From: Ampelomyces quisqualis
Taxonomy: Eukaryota > Ascomycota > Dothideomycetes > Pleosporales > Phaeosphaeriaceae
NCBI GenBank assembly: GCA_018398575.1
Contig: JAGTXZ010000006.1
Location: 62,001 to 126,000, forward strand
DNA length: 64,000 bases
Direction of reading: 5' to 3'
The notes below the pieces were generated by a model. That model was not told the origin of the DNA. It ran no database searches and saw only the letters and a program-made list of their open reading frames with translations. The position numbers were made by a program, and so were the translations under genes. Shown here piece after piece: positions 47,286-60,075 of this stretch (its first letter is position 1; the number at the start of each line of letters is the position of its first letter).

Positions 47286-49148
47286 ATGTTGGCCACCATA
47301 AGGGATGCTCCAGCAGGGCAGCTCATCAGATACTTCACCGAAAACAGATTCCTCCGATACCCCGAGGAGCAAGAAGACTTTCAAATCCCAGCCGCTTACA
47401 ACTCCCACACTCGACCACTACCAAAACGACTTTCCACATCATCAACAGCAGCACCGCCAACGATTGAGCCAGAAGGACCAGCAACCGAAGAAGTCATCTA
47501 CCCAGATCCCGAAACGGTTCTCGAGAAAGAGGCAGATCCAAGCAGTGACGATGATCTCACCGACCTCGAGAAAATTCAAACAGCACGCACCCAACACACC
47601 ATCCACACGCAAATCTCCCGCGTCGGCACCAACACTGCTCTCCAAAAATCAATTTCTCGCGCAGATCTCGAAGAGCAATTCTCCATGGCCTCGGTCGAGC
47701 GGGGACCAAGCCGTCCCATTGAACCCGAGCATCTTGACGACGGCACCGTACTGGTAGACTGGTACGCGTCCGACGACGCGGCGAATCCGCAGAACTTTTC
47801 GTTTTGTAAAAAAGCCCTCGTCCTCGCACAAATCATGTCGTACACCATGGCCGTGTACATGGGCAGCGCGATATACTCGCCTAGTATACCTGGCGTCATG
47901 GAGCGCTTTGGCGTAGAGATTGGCGCTGCGAGTTTGGGGTTGTCGATGTATGTCCTTGCCTATGGGATTGGACCACTACTTTTCTCGCCGCTGAGTGAGA
48001 TTCCAATCATTGGAAGGAATCCTCCGTACATTATCAGCTACGCCATCTTCGTTATATTGCTGGTTCCGACGGCGCTGGTGGATAATTTCGCTGGATTGAT
48101 TGTTCTGCGCTTTCTTCAGGGGTTCTTTGGAAGCCCCTGTCTAGCTACCGGCGGCGCGACACTGCAGGACGTCTATAGCCTCATCAAATTGCCATACGTC
48201 CTTTCATTGTGGGCTCTCGCCGCGACTTCAGGCCCGGCACTTGGACCAATCATATCAGGTTTCTCCGTCGCAGCGAAGAACTGGCGCTGGTCATTATGGG
48301 AAATGCTGTGGATGAACGGACCTATCTTTCTGGTTCTCTTCTTCTTCCTTCCTGAAACATCCTCTGCAACGATCCTCTTGCGTCGCGCTCAGCGCCTACG
48401 CAAGATCACGGGAAACGAGAACCTAAGGAGCCAGAGCGAGATTGACCAAAAGAACATCACGCCCCGTGATATCGCCATCGAAGCTCTCTGGCGCCCCTTT
48501 CAGCTCATGCTTTTCGACCCCAGCATCGCCTTCACCGCAGTCTACACAGCCATCATATACGGCATATTCTACTCCTTCTTCGAAGCGTTCCCGCTCGTAT
48601 ACAACGAAGTGTATGGCTTCAATCTTGGCGAACTGGGCCTCACATTCCTCTCCGTCACTGTCGGTGTCATCATTGCGATTGCCTGGTATTGGTGGTACAT
48701 CTACACCATCGTTGAGCCTAGCATTCGTGCGCATGGATTAGGCGCCCCAGAGCGAAGACTGATTCCTGCACTATTCGTCACGTTCCTTGTACCGATTGGT
48801 CTATTCATTTTCGGCTGGACAGCGCGCGAGGATATTCACTGGATTGTGTCGTGTGTTGGTATTGTCATTACCACGATTGGAATCTTCTTGATCATCCAGT
48901 GTATCTTCTTGTATCTGCCGCTCGTATACCCACAATATGCAGCAAGCTTGTTCGCTGGAAATGACTTCGCCAGGAGTGCGCTTGCGGCGGGATCGATCCA
49001 CTTTGCCTACCCACTTTTCCATAACTTAGGGGTAGACAGGGGAGTATCGCTGCTCGGAGGGTTGACAGTCGGGTGTAGTGTGGGTGTGTATGTCTTGTTC
49101 TTCTTGGGTGAGAAGTTGAGGGCCAAGTCCAGGTTTGCTGCCAAGTAG
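47286..49148 (+). CDS. MFS drug:H+ antiporter, FLR1/MDR1-type (DHA1)
   Basis: A proton-coupled efflux pump of the plasma membrane; relatives (yeast Flr1, Candida Mdr1) export azoles, benomyl and other toxic compounds. Intronless, 620 aa. The N-terminus RDAPAGQLIRYFTENRFLRY is typical of this subgroup. A cytosolic region of about 170 aa follows, then WYASDDAANPQNFS just before the first helix. About 12 hydrophobic segments can be seen from residue 178 to 612. The loop motif FSPLSEIPIIGRNPPYI after helix 2 is the DHA1 version of MFS motif A, and RFLQGFFGSPCLATGG and GPALGPIISG (motif C) are intact. Substrate unknown. It has no partner gene nearby except the GST, also a detoxification protein. 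Confidence 0.9.
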   Translation: MLATIRDAPAGQLIRYFTENRFLRYPEEQEDFQIPAAYNSHTRPLPKRLSTSSTAAPPTIEPEGPATEEVIYPDPETVLEKEADPSSDDDLTDLEKIQTARTQHTIHTQISRVGTNTALQKSISRADLEEQFSMASVERGPSRPIEPEHLDDGTVLVDWYASDDAANPQNFSFCKKALVLAQIMSYTMAVYMGSAIYSPSIPGVMERFGVEIGAASLGLSMYVLAYGIGPLLFSPLSEIPIIGRNPPYIISYAIFVILLVPTALVDNFAGLIVLRFLQGFFGSPCLATGGATLQDVYSLIKLPYVLSLWALAATSGPALGPIISGFSVAAKNWRWSLWEMLWMNGPIFLVLFFFLPETSSATILLRRAQRLRKITGNENLRSQSEIDQKNITPRDIAIEALWRPFQLMLFDPSIAFTAVYTAIIYGIFYSFFEAFPLVYNEVYGFNLGELGLTFLSVTVGVIIAIAWYWWYIYTIVEPSIRAHGLGAPERRLIPALFVTFLVPIGLFIFGWTAREDIHWIVSCVGIVITTIGIFLIIQCIFLYLPLVYPQYAASLFAGNDFARSALAAGSIHFAYPLFHNLGVDRGVSLLGGLTVGCSVGVYVLFFLGEKLRAKSRFAAK

Positions 49149-49275
49149 GCGATGCGAAAAGGTGGAGATGTAGAATTTTGGGGGGTTCGAGCGATTGCGT
49201 CAGGGTAATGAATAGATTTAATGGTAATTTCATGACAGGACCAGAAAATCAATGCCTTCGTCTCCCCACAATTAC
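49149..49275. other. Convergent 3' gap between MFS and GST genes
   Basis: 127 bp between two facing stop codons. No separate feature. Confidence 0.4.
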
Positions 49276-50011
49276 CTATTTACTAGCAGCCGCAGCAGCC
49301 GCAGCCGCATTATCCGCATCCAGAACCTTTTTGATTGCAGGTCTATTCATGCAGCGTTCCCACCACGCATTCACGGCCTTCCTTCCCGATACAACATCCC
49401 CATGCCCAACAGCAAAAAGCCTTTGAATCGTTGGAATATACGCAATGTCCACCAGTGTGAACTCATCCCCAGCCATATACTGCCTCGCCTGCAACAACTT
49501 CTCAGCCACATCAAAATACGCCTCGACCGCTTTCAGCGCATCCGAAACCACTGTGTCGTTGGGAGGCTGACCCCATTTCTTCTTGACGAACTTTTCAAAC
49601 ACGATTTTGCCGGCTGGGTCTGCGAAGTAGAGCGTTTCTACGGAGTCGGCTTGGTCGACAAGTGCAGTTGCTTCGAGATCTGATTCCGCGGGGAGAAGTG
49701 GGAACGAGTACTTTTTGGTGGGGTATTTACAGATGGCGCGGCTTTCGTAGAGAGTGAAGCCGTTGGGTAAAGTTACGACTGGGACTTTGCCCCAGGGGTG
49801 GCGCTTGAGGTGTTCTTCGGACTGCATGTAGTTGTCAGAAACATGCATGCTTGCTGAGGCAAAGTAAGCTTGAGAAATTTACCTTGTGCTCTCCTTTCTG
49901 CATGTTCAGTTGGACAATCTCATAGTCTGTGAAGCCACCTTCTGCGAGCACCAGGCGAATGCGGTTTGTGTTAGTCGAGCCAGGCACACTGTACAGAGTG
50001 AAAGCGGGCAT
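49276..50011 (-). CDS. Glutathione S-transferase
   Basis: Conjugates reduced glutathione to electrophiles; cytosolic in most relatives. Two exons, 49,883-50,011 and 49,276-49,821, with a 61-bp GTAAAT...GCAG intron, giving 224 aa, the usual length. The N-terminal thioredoxin-fold domain (1-82) has YSVPGSTNTNRIRLVL (a Ser near the usual catalytic position), KVPVVTLPNG (cis-Pro loop) and the glutathione-binding LYESRAI. The all-helical C-terminal domain contains FTLVDIAYIP, the conserved N-capping box region. The tail is Ala-rich. The start at MPAFTLYS is favoured; an in-frame ATG 22 codons upstream would add an Arg/Leu-rich leader that could direct it to mitochondria. It resembles phi-like fungal GSTs, though the class is uncertain. 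Confidence 0.9.
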
Positions 50012-50339
50012 TTTCAAGGTGTGTAATAGTCTTGAAAGGTAATCTGGACGAAGTGAGGTAAGCCTTCGCGTGAGCAAGAGTAGCTTTAAACTAGACAGTA
50101 ACCGGGGGCGGTCGTCTGGTATTTAAGTGCTTACACACAACCAAGAAGATTTGTGACTGCATCGAGGCTAGAGATGTGTAGGAACAGGCAGTAATAAGTA
50201 GAATGCATTCGTTAATTCTTCCTGTCTATATGTAGGTACAGCTTTTATGTACTAGGGAGTTACTAGCGTAGCTGGGCACGCTAGAAAGGTCACGTGGTAG
50301 GAATTACTATAGTAGGAATTACTATCCAACAGCCCCTCT
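50012..50339. other. GST upstream region and right boundary of the gene island
   Basis: About 330 bp of ordinary sequence upstream of the GST gene. The change to AT-rich RIP-altered DNA occurs near 50,290-50,340. A 15-bp direct duplication (TAGGAATTACTATAG followed by TAGGAATTACTATCC, about 50,298-50,327) sits at the junction, next to a CACGTG at about 50,291. Confidence 0.6.
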
Positions 50340-53300
50340 AAATTCTACTTAGGATCTAAGTAGTGTGCTAAAGTCTATTCCTCTTTGTCTTCTGTTGTAA
50401 TGCTGCAGCATTGTTTAACCTATTCAGACTTAATAATTAAGTGTTGTTCCTTCTCTTCTTATTTATAATCTAACTATAGCATATAGCACAAAGCCTAGTA
50501 AAAACCTTTCTCTTTGTTAGGTATTAAGCTTAGTGTAGACATTGCAACTAGCTGTTGGTTTGTAGACAGGATAAGACTAAGAAAGCAGCAGATTCTGTTA
50601 AACTTAATAGAGTCTAAAGCCTTAGTAAGCATAGTAGCCAGGTTCTCTTTCCTACTAATCTAGTTAATAGTAATAGTACCTTGCTAAATGTGTTCGCGTA
50701 GAAAATAGTATTAAAGGTTAATGTGTTTACTTTATTAGTAAAACTCTAGGTTCTTTAACAGCTTAATAGCAGACTTATTATCTACGTGTAGAGGTACAGT
50801 GTTAAAATAAACCTCTGTCCTAAGATTGTTAATAAAATTTATAATCTAGATAGCTTTCTTTATAGCATTAGCAAGAGCTATATACTCTGCTTTATAGGTT
50901 AATAATGTAGTAGTCTTTTAGAGCGTAGACAACTATAAGATAGGTCCTCTAGCAAGTGTAAACACGTAGCCTATAGTTAAACGTTAAGTGTCTAGACATC
51001 TAGCCTAATCTGCATTATAGTAGCTAAGTAATTCTAACTTATTCTTATAGTAAGTAACACCTAGGTTACGTGTGCCTTAAGTGTAAGCAAATGCGCGCGT
51101 AACTGTATCTAGATGTTATTGTGTAGGATTTGCGTTAAAGTAGCTATATAGTAAGGCTGCGTATAACAGGTTAATGCGCGTTATTACTAGTAGGTAGTTA
51201 AGAGATCTAAACTTCTTAAGGTATTTCTTTTAGAGAGCTAGAGAGGCAACTTTGTTATTCTCTTATTAGAGTTTCTTGCAAGAGTTGCATAGGGTTTTTA
51301 TAACTGTAACGTTTGTTAGATTAAATTAGTCTAAGATCTAGCGCACGCACTTATATTAATAAATTTTAATTGTGTAAGTACTATATTTAATGTGCATGCT
51401 AAGGTAGAGTGCCTCTAGGTCTTCTAACGTAATAGTAAAAGCTTTAGAAAGCTTAACTTAAAAACTATTAATAAGGTCTTAAGTAGCAGCGTATATGCAA
51501 AGATTGTCTATATATATAGAGATAATAAGTAGTTTAGAGGTGTAAATGTACACATATAGGTTAAATAATAACATCCTAAAGGATATTTGCTTTAACCTTA
51601 CAGTAAGTGTCTTATACTATACTCTAGAAGCTTAAACAAGACTATAGAGTAACTTAAGTAATAACTACACTTTTCCTAGCAGAAGTTAGACTAGAAACAG
51701 TAGGCAGACATATAACTTTTCCTTTAGTATAGAATTAAAGAAAGTAATATAGACATCTAATTAACTAGTTGTCTATCTTAGAATAGTATAAATAGTAAAA
51801 AGAATCTAGATTAAAGTAGAGCGTGCTGTAGGTAAGAATATCTTACTATACGTGCTAGGTTGTTATTTGTTACTACAGACTATAATACAGACTTTAAGCT
51901 TATTCAGTTTGCCTATAGGCGTAGACTTAGCTTTAAAAACATTTTTAGACAGAAATGCCTACAATTTAGGCAGTAGATCTACAACTTCTATAACTTACTT
52001 TTCTTTTAGTAATATAACTTAGTTCTAGAAAGCCTTAGTCTACTTAGCTGCTTAAGAGGTTATTATAGCTTCTTTGTAAGAGCGTAGAGTTTTAATTAAT
52101 AACGCAAGGATAGTGTTAAGAGTAGTAAGAACTAGGTTGTTATAGAGTTCTTGTAAGTTCTTGTTAAGTGCAGTAATAGCAAGATTACTATAGAAATTCT
52201 TTAGATCTTTATCTAGAATATAGTAAATGTCTCTATTTAGACTATATTTTTTGTATTTATTGTAGAGGTAGGTAAGATTGCTGTTAGTCTCTTTGTTAAC
52301 AGTAACGTTAGCTAGGTTGTTGTAGTCTATAACGCAAGCGGCTAAGAAGATAACATCTATGTTAAAGAGATTCTTGTTACAAACACCTCTGTCTATATTA
52401 TCTAATCTAGCGTTAGAAAGATCTTCGTTACTAATGCTCTTATTTATTAGCAACAAGAGATTAATTTTATTATTCTTTTCTTCTATAAGAGAATAAGTTC
52501 TTAGATATATCTAAGCCCTAGTATAGTCTAGTTTTCTAACTACTATAATATCTTTAAGGTTACTATTATAGTCTAGTATTTCTTGTATAGAATAGGCTTC
52601 TACTTCTCTACTTAGAATAATATAGCTAGATACTTTTATTGTATATATTAGTTTAACGTAACAACTAGAAACATGTTAAAGACACTAAATACATAAGTGT
52701 CTTCTAGTGTAATTGTAGCCTGTAGCGTTATATATAATGTATAATACTTTAAGTGTATAATCTAGCCTGTTGTTAGGATAATAAATTTTGTATTCTATAT
52801 TATTATCTTAAAAACGTTTGCATAAAGTGCTACGTTATATATATTTGTTATATAGCTAACTAAAGTTACACGTAAGACTAGATCTTATGCAGTTGTTATA
52901 TAGTTTATTTTCTTTATTAGTAACAAAAATACATACTCTGTTGTGTAATGTATATACGTTGCATAGGTAGTTTCTGTTACAGTGTATAGTATAGAGTACA
53001 CTCTTAGTGCGTTTGTATACTATAATTTTCTAACATGTATAGTATTACTACTTTAGTAAGAGTAGCAATTAAACGTAGTGTTATACTAGGCTATAGTTAA
53101 GATAAGTGTTGTTTACTGCATAGTTATTGCAAGCAACTTTAGAATAGTTAAGGTTATAACTATAGGTAGCAGATCTAGAAGTCCTATTACACAGGCTGCA
53201 GCAGTTCTATATATACTGCGTCTCCTTAGTAGTAGAAAAGATATATGTTTTCTATTTCTTTTTGCACGCTATATATCTGTTATTTCTTAGTTCTATTATA

Positions 53301-53828
53301 TATTTCTTTTTTAATATCTAATAGACCTAGCAAAGTTCTAATATTAGCGTATTATACTAAGTAGCTAGTACTATGTCTTTAGTTATAGTAGTGTTAGGCG
53401 TAAAGTAAGGTAAAATAGTAGAATTTAATATGTTACTATGTAACACTTTTATTCTATCTTTAAAATTGCTCTTAGAACTGTCCTTGCCTTTATAATCTAG
53501 TGTCTTTGTTATAATAGCGCTTATAACTACTAAAGCAGACTTAGTATAGAAATTGTTATAGTTGCTATAGTTGCTATTACTAGTATTATTGTCTACGTTG
53601 TCTAGGACTATAATTGTAGGCTAGGGATTGCGTTTATTAATGTGCTAACTATAAGGCTAGAGGTTATCTATTCTAGTAGTGTTATCTACACAAACTATAG
53701 TAACGCGTCTAATCTTGCGTTTGTCTAAGTACTATACCTAGTAAATCTTCTTACTATCTGCAGTAAGAAAATAGGCAATAAATGCTTAAGAGGTATGTAA
53801 TTTACAGAAAGTTATAGTTGTAACAGGT

Positions 53829-54069
53829 TGCTGCCTAGTTAGTCCTTAGTTACAGAAAAACCTTAGCTTACTAAACTAGAACACCTAAAAGGTTCCAAAC
53901 TAGAACGCTAAAAATCCTCTAGGCTAGAACACTAAAAACGGTTCTAAACCAAAGTGCCTAAACACTAGACTGCCTTAGAACTATAAAAACCTTCTAGGTA
54001 GCAATTAGGATAGATTACAAATTTACGTCTTTATTTCCTAGCAACTACCCTTAGAGTCTACCCCTTACA
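53829..54069 (+). repeat. Left LTR of Gypsy E
   Basis: 241 bp, TGCTGCCTAG...CCTTACA. Differs from the right copy at a number of positions, all transitions as far as can be aligned by eye. Confidence 0.92.
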
Positions 54070-57000
54070 ATTGAATTTGTCTAACCTAACTAGGCTAAAA
54101 AGCTATTAGTAACTTCTAGCATAAAATAAGTAACTGTCTCTATAACAGTATAAGATATAATAGTATAAGCTATTTAGATAAGACGCAATAGCGTCCCTAA
54201 GTTAGTTATTAAGAATAAGTTTAATTAAATAATTATTAACAACTTTCTAGACCTAGAAGAATAACAGATTAAGAAACAATTGCTCTTAAACAGCCTTAAA
54301 AGAAGACCTGCCTAGCAGAAAGTATGTAACTCTCTAGTAGCTAGACTCTCTAACAATAGGAAAGAAAAGTCTTCTATTAGCGCAGATCTAGACTTAGTAT
54401 TGCTAGTAAGAAATCTGCAAGAACAAATTGTAAGGCTTACAGCCTAAGTAACTCTAGAAACCTCTAGCTTTATACAAACCTCTTTAGAAAGCTTTCTCTT
54501 ACTTTAGAAGACTTACAAAGTTTTTAACCTAGAATTATATAAAGAAGATTAAAAAGATTACTGTATCTTTAAGGCTTAAATAAAGTATAAACTAGAATAT
54601 AACAGCGCAGGACTAGGCTTTTAAGCAGGCTATATCTTTAACTACCTTAAGGAGTTAGCAGCTAGTGTAGCCTTGTCTTAAGTAACCTAGAACCTTTAGA
54701 GCTTTATAGAAGAACTTTAAAACTTTCTAAACAGCTAATTTAGCAACAAGCTACATAACAAAAGATTATAAAGGAAACTCTAAACAATCTAACAGAATAA
54801 GTCTTTCTTCTAGAGCTTTAATGCAGAGTTTATAAGGCTAGTCTATAACGCAGGTAAGAAAGATAATAAAGTAAACTTAAAAACAAGGTACTTAAGCGCT
54901 ATCTAGCTAGACCTACAAGATAGAATAATCTTTGTAGAGACTAAACCTAAATAAAGAATCTATAACCTTATAGATAGAGTAGTAATTATTAAAGAAAACT
55001 TATATAAGGCAAAACTTAGTAGTAAGCATACTAAAAGACAGAACGTTAAGAAACCTATAGATTAGAAACCTACAAGAGGATATTCTAAAAGAATTAAGAA
55101 AAAATCCCCTAAAAGAAAGAAAGCTAAGTAAACTACTATAGAAAAGTAGTCCTACTAGAGACAAAATAACTTATGCCTCTACTGCAGTAAGTTAAGACAC
55201 TACGCTAGTAAATGCAAATTGTCTTTACCTTTAAAACCTACTAAAGCTGTAGTAGCTAAGGCATAGGGTAAGAAAGAAGAGAACGCGTTAGAAGATACTC
55301 TAAGCTTAGAAAACAAGTAACTCTTGTCTAAAGGCGCAGACAAGAGTATAGTAACATAACACTAAAAGAGGATAAGAAATTTTAACAATTCTAGAGAAAA
55401 TAGCTAGATAGAGAACCTATTACTATACACACTATTATTAATAAATTAATAGTTACTTCTATAATAATTAACACTAGGTGTCTTACTTACGCTATAACTT
55501 TAACTAAGTTTATCTACAAGAATAAGTTAGAGCGCAAGTTAATAGCTAAGAGCTCTAAGAGAAATTATTAGAATTACTAGAGCCTAGTCTTAGATAAAGA
55601 CAGCTGTCTAAATAAGAATTAATACTAATAGGCACAAGAAGACACTATAGGCTTATAAACTAGACAGAAACAAAGAATACAACTTAGTTTTAGGTTAATT
55701 ATAAATAAACTAGTATAATATTACTATTGCACTAGTAGAGAAATTAATATACATCTACTCTACTTAGACGCAAGTTAGAAGCTAGAAGAGAAGAAAACTT
55801 CTTCTACTACAGAGTATTACAGCAGCTGCGTACTTAGCCTAGCTATAATAAGGCTAGAAAGACAAATCTATCTACTTTTATGCTGCGTTAATAGCAGATA
55901 TCTAAAAGGCTCTAAAAACTAAACTCTAAGTAGACTCTAAGTTAGTGCTTTTAGATTACCTAAAAGAGAAATACAAAACCTTCCTACGCAAGAAAGCAGA
56001 CTAACTTTCTCTAGTAAGAGAACCTACTATTAATTATTCTATTAAGCTAGTAGAAAAAGATAGAAAGACTGTAGAGGTGCTATAGAGCCTACTATACAGC
56101 ATGTTAAGAAAAGAACTCTCTGTACTCTAAAAAGAGCTTACTTCTTACTTAGACTATAGCTTTATATAGGTAAGCTAGTTAAGCGCCTCTGCACTAGTCC
56201 TATTTGTAAAAAAGCTAGAAAGAGGCCTTTAGTTCTATGTAGACTACTAGGCTCTTAACGCAATTACAAGAAAAGACTAATACTTACTCCTACTTATCTA
56301 GAAGACCTTAGCCTAGATTGCTAAAGCTAAATAGTTTACTAAAGTAGATATTATCTAAGTATTCTAAAAAATTAGAATTACTAAAGAAGACAAATAGAAG
56401 ATAGCCTTCTAAAGGCGCTTTAGCCTCTATAAGTAGCTTGTAACACCCTTTAGACTTGCAAACGCTCTAAGTATATTCTAGAGATATATTAATTAGATAT
56501 TAAGAGAATACTTAGATAATTTCTGTTTAGCTTATATAGACAATATATTAATATACACAAGTAGGTTTAAGACAGACTATAAGAAAAAGGTAAAGCTAGT
56601 AATCTAGAAACTTAGTGCAGTAGAGTTACACCTTAATGTAAGAAAAAGCAAGTTTAGTGTAAAGAAGACTAAATACCTTAGATTTATTATTAAGGCTAAG
56701 AAAGAAATAAGTATAGACTCTAAGAAAGTAGCTGCTATACGTTTCTAGAAGCCTCTTAAGACAGTTAAAGAAGTCTAGAGTTTTGTTAGCTTTGCTAACT
56801 TCTACTAACAGTTTATAAAAGACTTCTTAGAGCTAGCTACTTTACTAACTAGGCTTACTAGAAAAGGCGTAGCCTTCTACTAGAGCCCTAAACAACAGAT
56901 GTCCTTTAATAAGCTAAAGAAAGCTTTTGTAGTAGAACTATCTCTAGTAAACTTTAATATAAAGCTAAAGATAGTAGTAGAATATAACGCTTTAGAATAG

Positions 57001-57414
57001 TTAACTAGAAGAGTATTATCTTAATATAGTAGGGACAGATGCCTCTAGGCTGTAGCTTACTACTTAGCAAAGAATACAGCTGCAGAAGCTAACTGCACTA
57101 TCTATAATAAGAAGCTATTAGCTATAGTTAAGTGCTTAGAGTAGTAGAAAACTAAACTTTAAAAAGTAAAGTATTTTACTATACTTACAAACTACAAGAA
57201 CCTAGAATACTTTACTACTACACAACTACTAATAGAAAGATACATCTACTAGGCAGGGTTCCTTAGCACGTTTAGTATTAGATTCTAATACTACTTAGAA
57301 AACGTTAACAGTAGAGCAGATACTCTTTCTAAAAAAGAACAAGATCTTTTCTAAAGAAGAGTAAACGCGCAGGTATAGTTCTAGACTTTCTAATTGTTTA
57401 CTTCTGCTTTAGAA

Positions 57415-57945
57415 ACTAAAGACAAAAAAGACCTAGTACTTACTACTTTCTTTACAGCTTAGCAGAGAGATACACTATAATAGAAGAAAGAAGAAACAAA
57501 GTAGCTCTAAAACGTGCTTGTAGATAAAGATGCTACGTTAACTACTTCTCTTGCAGCTTAGTAGAAAGATGTACTACAATAAAGAGAAGAAGAAATAAAG
57601 TAGCTTTAAAACGTACTTGCAGACAAAGATACTATATTAACTACCTTTCTTACAGCTTAGTAGAAGAATATACTATAATAGAGAGAAAAAGAAATAAAGT
57701 AGCTTTAAAATGTGCTTATAGACAAAGATACTACGTTAAATACTTCTTTTATAGCTTAGCAAAGAGATATACTATAATAGAGAAAGAAAGAAACAGAGTA
57801 GCTCTAAAACGTGCTTGCAGACAAAGATACTGCGTTAATTACTTTTCTTGCATCTTAGTAGAGAGATATACTATAATAGAGAGAGAAAAAAACAGAGTAG
57901 CTTTAAAACGTGCTTGCAGATAAAGACGCTACGTTAAGAAAGAAA
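57415..57945 (+). repeat. 99-bp in-frame coding repeat, about 5.4 units
   Basis: Units start at about 57,415 and at 57,514, 57,613, 57,712, 57,811 and 57,910, exactly 99 bp apart, so each encodes 33 residues. Each reads V-L-x-D-K-D-A-T-L-T-T, then a Lys/Glu-rich part with TAG/TAA where Gln is expected. This pattern suggests a former Gln/Glu/Lys coiled-coil repeat between RNase H and integrase. Confidence 0.9.
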
Positions 57946-60075
57946 ACTGTTACTTATAACTAAAGTGTTAAAAAGCTTTCTGTAGTAAGAGATATTTTAG
58001 ATTCTACTAAAGAAACTGTAGTACTATACATAATTACGCCTAGGTAAAGTCTATATACAAACAAGCGCTCTAAAGAATTATTAGAGCCTGCTATTAAAGA
58101 GTTGTAGAAACAGGCTATCTATATAGATAAAGCCTACTAAGTAGCAGTTAATGCTGTTAGAATAGAGCAGCAGAAATTCTCTTCTTATTTAAGCCTAAAA
58201 GTTTTTCTAGTAAAGTATACTTTAGATAACTTAAGACACCTACTCTATAGAAAACGCAAGTAGGTGCTAGAATGCGTAAACTTATAAACTTATATTATCT
58301 TAGAAGTGCATAATTCTCTAATAACTAGATACTTAGGCAAAGAAAACACTTATATAATATTAGTAAGAGACTACTTCTAGCTTAAAATATTTTTAAGTAT
58401 TTACTAGTTTATCTAAAACTACTTAGTGTGTAGCTAAATAAAGCTATAGAAAAAACTTAAACAAGAACTACTGCGCCTACTTCTACTCTTAGACTAAATA
58501 TAGAAAGAATTGTTAGTAGACTTTATTATAGGCCTTCTGCTAAGCTATAGAATACTATACTTTATAGTAGTTACTAACTAGCTAAGTAAAAACGCAGTGC
58601 TTGTGCCTATCTTAGACCTAAAAGTTTCTACTATAGTTAAAGTATTTATTAAACAAGTAGTTGTGTACTATTAGCTTCTAGACGCTATAGTGTCTAACAG
58701 AGAGTTATAGTTTGTAAGCAAATTCTAGTCTTTACTCTGTAATAAGCTTAGAATACAAAGAAGAGTCTTAACAGTATACTACCTTTAGACAGATAGTGCT
58801 ACAAAGTAAATAAACAGTATAGTAGAAGCCTACTTAAGAGCCTTTGTAAGCTAGGACTAGTTAAACTAGGCTGCTCTATGCCTACTAGCACAAATTGCTA
58901 TAGCTAGACAAAATACAGTATCTACAAGCGTTAGCCTATTCTTTTTCTAGTATAAGTATAACACAGACTCTATTTAGTCTAACCTAGAATAGACTATAGA
59001 GAACTAGTATTAGTCTAGTATTAATAAGGAAGCTACTACTAAAGCAATAGTAACTAAGATAAAAGAAATAATAGACTATATATAAGCAAAGATAGCAGAA
59101 GTATAATAGAAATAAGAACGCTAGGCTAACTATTACAGATAGAAAGCTCTAGAACTCTATATAGAGGATAAAGTGTAGCTCTAGTATAGCTGCACTATAT
59201 CTAATAACAGACCTTTAAAGAAGTTAGATTAGAAAAATAGAAAATACACAGTTATAAAGGTTATATTACTATACATTATAGAGCTAAGCATACCTCTTAG
59301 GGTGCACCTAAAATTCTATGTTAACTGTTTCTAGCTTAATACAGAAAATTTGCTTCTACACTAGAAGTCTAATAACTAGCAACTAGAAGCTATAATAGAA
59401 AACAAAAATAAAGCTAATAAAGAGTACCTTGTTAACTACATCTTTATAGAATAATAGAAGAAGAAAGAGCAAGGTATATAGCTACAGTACCTAGTAAAAT
59501 AAGTAGGATACGCAGAACTAACATAAGAACTATAAGCAAATGTTACTAACACTATAGAACTTACTAAGTAGCTAAACAAAACTAGAATAAAATAAAACTT
59601 AGATAGATTGTTAGTAGAGCGCCTATCTACCTTAACTACTAAATAATTATATTAGTGCAAAAAAAAGAGGAGAGGAAGAAGAAAGCTATAGGTACGCAGA
59701 ATAAGTATTAGAATAGATAATAACGCTATGTACAAGAAAGAGTAGTAGAAAAAGAGCTAAACTTAGAATAGGCACAAGTAGAACCTAAGCTATTAAAAAT
59801 AATATAGTAGCGCACTTAGTTACGTTAGAAATAATACTTAACGCTAAGAAGTAACTAAGAGAAAAAAGGTAGAGATACTGTAATAGATAGAATCTAAGAC
59901 TAAAAGTACTATTAGAAGGTAGAAAGGGAAGAAGATACCTACATCTATTCTATTAGCTAGCCCTTAACTACTCTAACTAGTTAATAGCTAAGATATAACT
60001 AGCAGTTAATAGTTCTTAGGCTCTAGACATAAAGAACCTAAATGCTAAATGCAAGAACTAAAGCAATAGTCTTAC

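Noticed and set aside
29990..50295. CACGTG palindromes close to both borders of the gene island (about 29,995 and 50,291)
   Set aside because: A centromere-type or boundary function was considered, but a 6-bp palindrome is expected by chance several times in this window and a third lies at about 63,341.
52052..52456. 134-codon open frame on the minus strand in the right AT-rich block
   Set aside because: It lies in the integrase-RT linker of Copia D and is continuous with that element's degraded pol; a chance stop-free stretch, not a gene.
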